This document shows positions 57,973 through 64,000 of a DNA stretch of 64,000 nt, piece after piece. The DNA lies in contig CM028897.1 of NCBI GenBank assembly GCA_016801885.1, positions 21,045,501 through 21,109,500 on the forward strand. Direction: 5' to 3'. A program made the position numbers and the translations under genes. Positions within the stretch are counted from its first letter, which is position 1. Every line of letters starts with the position of its first letter. This stretch comes from Toxotes chatareus. Its lineage: Eukaryota > Chordata > Actinopteri > Toxotidae. The notes beneath the pieces are model-generated. The model had not been told where the DNA came from. It did not search any database and saw nothing but the letters and a program-made list of their open reading frames with translations.

Positions 57973-59435
57973 CAAAATGTAAACATCTTATCTTAGGTAT
58001 TTCCTCATAGTCAAGAGGAGGTTTATGACCTGCCGATAGTCTGAGGAGAGGCACAGGTTACTTCCGCCATCAGTGTCTCCATCTATCTTTCTATCTCTAT
58101 TATTTTCTGTTTCTTCACTCTCTTTTGTCTGAAGATGAATGCATAAACATGGATAAACCATCTACTTTTAAATCGTGGCACATTCAGTCAGTCTGAACAG
58201 CTAATATTTAAAAAATTATGGTTGGTTCACTGCTGTTTTTCACTAGTTAAAAAGAGACTTGACAAGAAGGTGTATAAATGTTCATTCCTGAAGAGAAGTT
58301 TGAGGGAAAAAAAGATATATTGCTCAGCTGTCATTATGAGAGTTAAGTATGTTTCTACCACAGAACACACCCGCAGAATGGCTGATGACAGACAAGACAA
58401 ATCACCGTGACAGAGGCCGCTGCATCCAGATCGATTACAAGGTGAGTTAAATGAAATATGCATGGTGAGAAGTAATACAAGTGTGATATAAATTACGGTG
58501 ACAAAGCTTGCTTGATATTTTGCATGTTTGATTTAAAAAAAAAAAAAAAAAGGCTTAGGAATAAAAAGTCTCAAATCAAATGTTAAGACATCTTGTAAAC
58601 TCTATTATATCAAATATATCAATTTGGATCTGATTGTTAATGGATTATACAAAAAAAAGAATAAAAACATTACAGCATGCTGCTAAGAAATTAGGCATTT
58701 TTAGGCCATAACAACCCAGAAAAAAATGCCAGTGAAATCCTAGAAGGTCTGTCCTTGTGTCCTTTCATTAGACCCTCCCTTCCAGGCGAACATCTTCGCC
58801 TCACGCCTTGTCTACATGGCGAGATGGATGACTGAAAGACACAGCTGTGACGCCTCTTGCGGAGAGAAGCCACTGCAAACTCTGCACCTCCAGATGATGT
58901 CGGTTTTCTAGTATAAATCTGAAGTGTCTAAACTCAAGCTGAGATGATGCAGATGACTTCACCATGACATCATCTGTGTCATTTTTGTCCGATTTTGACA
59001 AAACTCCCCCGTGGGGCCAGAGGACATTATACGACTGTTTTCATGAGCTGAGTAAAGCTCCTCATGAGCAGTAAACTGATCTTTAAGTGTAAAAATCTGT
59101 GGACTGCCCCTTTTCTAACTGCACACCATATTTTGGAGATGAGGGGTTAACTCCGCTGTGGACGTCAGAGCTGAGACACTTTGTCCTGTAAATGTCTCCG
59201 TACAGCTTGAACTCAGAAACAACCATTATTTAAGAGGTTGTCTTACAAACAAGTGTCTGTGCCCCAACCTCAAAGAATATGAACACACTCACTTCCACAG
59301 ACAGAGGGGTCTATTAAAGATGAGTCAGGCTCTAAAGCTTTGCTCAGAGTGGTACTTGAAGCTTTACAGTTTCCTGTTGATGTGAAGTTAAGTACAGTAC
59401 CGTGTGGCCCTGGGCCCTCAACAAAACATAACATC

Positions 59436-59536
<101 letters not shown>

Positions 59537-60439
59537 CACAGTTCAGCAGCTGGATAGCTTCCAAATGTTTAACAATTAGGATCACAGAAAGCACTAAAAC
59601 ACATAACTCCTTCAAAGCTCCACAGTCCTTTCAATTTGTTATTTCAACACAGAAATCTGGCCTGGGAATATTTGGATTTGGGTTCTAAGAGTGAGCTATG
59701 CTTAAGATCACTGAGTTATGGCCATTTAAATGTAGGCTGCTGTAGTGCCGTCTATCAAACAACATCAGTTTTTGCAGGAGTGCTCAAAGTTGACATGTGG
59801 ATCCTGAGTCATCTAAAGTACACTCTAAGCGCTGCTGCTCTGTGTACTGAACCGCAGACCTTCAGCTCACAGGCCTACCTCTCTAGCCTGAAATAAACAA
59901 ACCAAACCACCAGAAAAGAAAAGAGCATCTAACAAGTAATAATAATAATTGTGATAATGAATGGATTTTTTTCCACAGACATCCAAATATGTTATACACC
60001 AAACTTACAAAAGATTGCATGGATAGAAGGGGCTTTCAGGAGACAACAAACTTATTGTATGGGCTGTTGTTAATAATAAAAAATAATAAAAATAATAAAA
60101 TAATAAAAATCTCACTGAGGAAGATTAGAAATCATCTGGATTTTTTCCACTTGATACTAAATCACTCACATTGTGGCTGTGAAGAGCTGAGGATGGATAT
60201 AAGATTTAAGGTCAGGTATTCTCACCAAATGCTCACAGAACATGACCCCGCCTGTGGCACAAGAGGAAGGAATTTAATAACTGTCTCTTTCTCTCCCATC
60301 ATTTCCTTCATCCTTTCACTAAGTCCTCCCGTCCTCCCAGCCTCTCTTCTCTCTGATCTGTCTGTCTTTCCTCTTTCTTCGACCTTCCTCTTTATCCCTC
60401 GGGCCTTTCTTACTTTAGACGGATTAGCAGTGAATCCTG

Positions 60440-60560
60440 CCCCCTCGCCCCCCAGAGGCCAAGGACCACATTACAAGGACCTGCCAATGCACATCATGGG
60501 AACACCCCCTTGTGAATCTAATTGGAGGAGAGATAATGATTAGGGATAATGGCAGCTATG
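60440..60560. promoter_or_regulatory. Candidate conserved non-coding element 1
   Basis: A non-repetitive stretch rich in homeodomain-type cores (CTAATTGG, TAATGATTAG) and free of simple repeats. It has the texture of a vertebrate conserved element. Conservation was not tested. Confidence 0.3.
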
Positions 60561-60714
60561 TAAGTTAGGGTGTGGTGGGCATACAAAAGGTCACACAGGG
60601 TTCTAGATGTGACATACATGACTGAAGTTTTTAGCAGCTCTGATAATTAGACTGAAGAAAACTGTACATTACCAGATAATAAGTAAAATGCTCCATCACT
60701 AAGAGTAAAGAATT

Positions 60715-60900
60715 AAATATTTTTTATTAAGAGCAGCTCTCAAGCGTTTCTTTGTGATAGCTGGCCACTCTGAACTTGGAGTAATTACGGCCCCATTGAC
60801 AACTTGTTCATTCTTTCAATTCATTAAGAAACCATCCTGATTAGGGCATGAAACATTTATCAGATTATTTTTATGATTAGTGTCTTATTTCTGTATTTAT
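60715..60900. promoter_or_regulatory. Candidate conserved non-coding element 2
   Basis: A compact AT-rich, non-repetitive stretch with GTAATTACGG, CATTGACAAC, ATTCATTAAG and GATTAGGGCATG, packed with homeodomain-like cores. No ORF of note. Conservation was not tested. Confidence 0.35.
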
Positions 60901-61185
60901 CTGACACTGAACACTTGATCACAACCCAACTAATGACAGAAGATGAGTCAAAATGGAAACACAAATAAACCAACCTAGAACTTACACTTACTGTATAAAA
61001 ATGATTCTACAAAAAATCCCACTCTTAGATCAGCAGTCAATAGGTGTGTGAAGCACACACAGGATTGTTTCCACGGCTCATGCTTTTGATTCCAGAAGCC
61101 AAAGGGCAGTCATTTTAGGTCAACGAAACAGATTGAAAACAAATCTGAGCCAAACCCTGCTGCAGGCGACTGCTGCTTCTTTACC

Positions 61186-61300
<115 letters not shown>

Positions 61301-62984
61301 TCCTTCAAGCGTGGCAGCACTGAGTGAATGAAACACATCCATGACAGGACCTGTGAGTCTCTGACCCTTCGGGTCTACAACATTCTCCACAGAGACTTTG
61401 GAGCCTCCACTGCGAACCAGCCTTTCACAAAGCAAACAGCAGATATGTGTGTAACAAGGGATTCCTCAACAGTTTTGCCAAGCAGCACTCATAAAGCAAG
61501 AGAGGAAAACGAGGAAGGAAATGTCCTCTGGACTTACTGCTGACTGTCCTCTACTACTCAGCATAAAAAACAGCTACAGAGGAGGACACTCAGCAGCATA
61601 ATCTCATTCCATATAGTCACTTACAACCCTATTATCCTTATGCTATTCCAGGTTGTGTTGTCAGTGAGGTGCTTAGTTAATTCTGTGCAGTAGTGTTATT
61701 GTACTATAATCAGAACAAAAACCAGTTACAGCTTAGACTGGAATATTTGACAGTATGATCCAACCAATTGCTCTTTATGGTGCTAAAGACTGGGGTCCAC
61801 AAGTATCCCACAGAGGCCCTGCATATGCAGGATTCTGTAGGTCCATACACAAACCAACACTGCAGGACACAACCAGGCCATTACCCACTGATTATTAACA
61901 TTAAAAAATTTTATAACCCTCATGGGAGGCAGCACCCTGGCTTTAAATCAGTCACTGATACATTTTGATTGGCAGCTACAGTCCTTATTTACCTATGAGT
62001 ATGAACTTAATTGTACTGTTGATAATTTCCTTTGTTTGTGTTGTTATAGACCACAGCTTAAATAAATCGGCATCACTGGAGAGTCTGTTTCTGTGTTCTT
62101 TGATGGGGACACACATCAGCCATCATCTTCCTTTTGCTAAAAACGTCTGATTTTTGACAGAATTTCCTGAGAAAATGTGGAAATATGCATTATGCTTCCT
62201 CTTTAACCAGATCCAGAACCAAATTTAGTGGATTCAAAATAAAAATTCGGTGGCTGACAAATAAACAAGGAAAAACAAAAAACCCCAACAACAAACACAT
62301 AACCTCCCTGGTGGAGGTAAAGATGCCTGATGATCTGGAACATTGGACGAAGCAAAGCTCAACTCAAAACAACCTTAACAGCTCTCTGAACCTTAAACCG
62401 TGACTATAAACCAGGAGAAAATCTTTTTACTGTTAGAGACACAAACCAGAGACTGATCCTGATCAAGTCCAGACTCAGTGACCACAGTCAAACCACCGAA
62501 ACAGGACTACACCACAAGTGCTGAGTCTGTGCTCAGTGGACGACAGGTAGAATACTTTGTTTGATCAGTTAATCCCAAACTTCACAGAGTGAGACAGTGA
62601 AAAGCCACAGGAACATACAGCAAACTTAGCCGCACAGTATGTGACTGTATGCTACAGACAGAGGGACACAGTCTGCTGTGTTACTGCAGGGCAGAGGGAC
62701 ATGGACACTGTGTTTGTGAACAAGTAAACAGCCCTTTCCACTAACCTAACGCCTGTAACCATGGTAACTCTACACAACAAAGATGGTGACACCCGTAGCC
62801 TCAAAATGAAAGAGGAAAGAATGTGCCTAAAATTTCACTGACTGAAACTAAACTGACATGTCTTTTAACAAACATTACCAACAAACAACAAACATTGAAC
62901 AACTGGAATTTGACTAAATGTATAGATATTTTCATCAAAAGAAGTTACATCAAAATCAGGAGCAGGAATGAAAATTAACAATGG

Positions 62985-63060
62985 TGACTAGTAGGGGTGG
63001 CCAATATGGCAAAACTATCATATCATGATTTTTTTAATGGTAAAATCACGATCACGATTT
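62985..63060. repeat. Possible dispersed repeat with CACGAT motifs
   Basis: The stretch gggtggccaatatggcaaaa followed by atcatgatt and atcacgatcacgatttt resembles a repeat seen often in fish genomes. It overlaps the 3' end of the coiled-coil ORF. Family assignment is by recollection only. Confidence 0.35.
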
Positions 63061-63665
63061 TGCTCCACAGCAGCTTTTTTGCCCTTCTTGATCTCTTTGT
63101 CCATGTTTTGGCAAAGGTGGTTATTCTCAGCTTTCAGTTTTTGCGCAAAGTGCAGGCTCTGTGACTCCTTCTGTGCATGAAACTCAGTTTGTTTCTTAAG
63201 CTCATGCTGCAGATTGTCAGCCTGCTGCCTGGCTCTAAGCATGTCAGTTTTATAACTTTGGCTGAGCTCTTGGTAAGAATGTCTCAGACTCTCCAGTTCG
63301 TTTTGGAGAGCCTTGTTTTTCTCCTTCTCTGCCGCAAGCTCAGCCGCAAAATTGTCCTTGCTCATAGCTTGAGCTGGTCTTGTCCATCTGCGCTTTTGCT
63401 GCTTGTTTAGTTCTTTTCTTGCTTCTTTTGCCCTGTTCATATGGAGTTTTTTCAGGGCTTTCTGGTTATCCAGTTCTTTCCTGGTTTCATCCAACTCTTG
63501 CCAGAGTTGGATTCTCCAGGTTTGCTCTCTGTGAAGGTGGGCCCTTTCCCTTTCCAACAAGTCATTAAGCTTCTTAATTTCATCTTGAAGCGCAAAAATT
63601 TTATTCCTGACTCTGCCCTGTCTTGGGGTCCTCCTGTTGTTGGACGTGAAGGTAGGACTTGACAT
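63018..63665 (-). CDS. Intronless coiled-coil protein, unknown family
   Basis: A single 215-codon ORF starts with ATG at 63665 in the context AAAGATG (A at -3). After a basic N-terminus (MSSPTFTSNNRRTPRQGRVR), residues about 20-200 are rich in Glu, Lys, Gln, Leu and Arg with heptad-like spacing, for example KIFALQDEIKKLNDLLERER and NKALQNELESLRHSYQEL. This predicts long coiled coils with a break near RRWTRPAQAMSKDN (about 91-105). There is no signal peptide, membrane segment or recognisable catalytic motif. The last ~15 residues run into sequence with repeated CACGAT motifs that resembles a dispersed repeat, so the original C-terminus may be lost. It could be a single-exon gene, a retrocopy or one exon of a larger gene. 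It lies 354 nt from the window edge, so upstream exons cannot be excluded. Confidence 0.6.
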   Translation of the reverse strand: MSSPTFTSNNRRTPRQGRVRNKIFALQDEIKKLNDLLERERAHLHREQTWRIQLWQELDETRKELDNQKALKKLHMNRAKEARKELNKQQKRRWTRPAQAMSKDNFAAELAAEKEKNKALQNELESLRHSYQELSQSYKTDMLRARQQADNLQHELKKQTEFHAQKESQSLHFAQKLKAENNHLCQNMDKEIKKGKKAAVEQNRDRDFTIKKIMI

Positions 63666-63688
63666 CTTTGTGGGTGGTAAGATTGTTT

Positions 63689-63780
63689 TGCTTTAAGTAG
63701 CAGATTGTCTTTTTGCCTGTCTTCTTGCTTGAAGTAGCAAGTTGTCCTTTTGCTTGTCTTCTTGCTTGAAGTAGCAGGTG
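63689..63780. repeat. 37-bp tandem repeat upstream of the coiled-coil ORF
   Basis: Two full units (63689-63725 and 63726-63762) and a partial third (from 63763) start with tgcttgaagtagca or a close variant. On the - strand they fall in the 5' leader of the coiled-coil ORF, ending about 23 nt before its ATG. Confidence 0.85.
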
Positions 63781-64000
63781 CTGAATATGTTTCCAGAGCA
63801 TCTGATAGCTGTAATGAGAACAGAGCTAGCACTGGAGTGTGACTAAATTGGAGAAGCCCAGTGTGCAAAGAAATTCAGGTATTATGTAGCAAATGTCTAA
63901 GTGTAAATACATGTCACATTCACACGCATTTTTCTTTCCATTTCATTGGTTGATCGACATCCTACCTGTTTTCAAGAACTATCTGTAATTCAGGCTTTAC

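Noticed and set aside
59989..60543. 184-codon + strand ORF
   Set aside because: It combines an AAT-rich simple stretch, a pyrimidine-rich tract and part of the candidate conserved element. No domain, splice signals or protein-like consistency was seen.

Overview
The window reads as genomic DNA of a ray-finned (teleost, probably percomorph) fish. Exons are short, follow GT/AG splice rules, and are separated by AT-rich introns. (CA)n and GATA microsatellites are abundant, and the interspersed repeats are of kinds familiar from fish genomes: Tc1/mariner pieces, CR1/L2-like reverse transcriptase pieces, tRNA-derived SINEs and GCTAGC-rich dispersed repeats. No prokaryotic features, CRISPR arrays, rRNA genes or functional tRNA genes were seen.

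Two genes can be reconstructed exon by exon. On the + strand, fbxl16 (F-box and leucine-rich repeat protein 16) has six coding exons between 10752 and 20916. They join with consistent phases into a 504-residue protein (501 from the alternative start). On the - strand, a SEPT3-group septin, best matched to septin12, has ten coding exons between 49336 and 30045. They join in phase into 431 residues with intact GTPase motifs. The first coding exon is only 10 nt long and lies about 7 kb upstream of exon 2. The two genes are tail to tail, with about 9 kb between their stop codons. A third, intronless - strand ORF (63665 to 63018) encodes a 215-residue coiled-coil protein that I do not recognise; a 37-bp tandem repeat precedes it.

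Region by region: 1-10744 is intergenic or 5' non-coding DNA of fbxl16, with a decayed Tc1 transposase, two SINE-like copies and other dispersed repeats. 10745-20916 is fbxl16. 20917-30044 is the intergenic space and both 3' UTRs. 30045-49336 is septin12, with repeats in its introns. 49337-63017 is intergenic, with reverse transcriptase and transposase relics, very long CA repeats and two stretches near 60.5 and 60.8 kb that look like conserved non-coding elements. 63018-64000 holds the coiled-coil ORF and its upstream repeat.

The two named genes are not known to work in one pathway. FBXL16 is a mainly neuronal F-box/LRR protein and septin12 is a filament-forming GTPase. I found no convincing new multi-gene system here. 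The items most worth checking are the candidate regulatory elements near 60.5-60.9 kb, the coiled-coil ORF with its tandem repeat, the 10-nt septin first exon, and a 14-bp hairpin just upstream of a septin 3' splice site. Repeat-family statements rest on recognition by eye; no database search was run.
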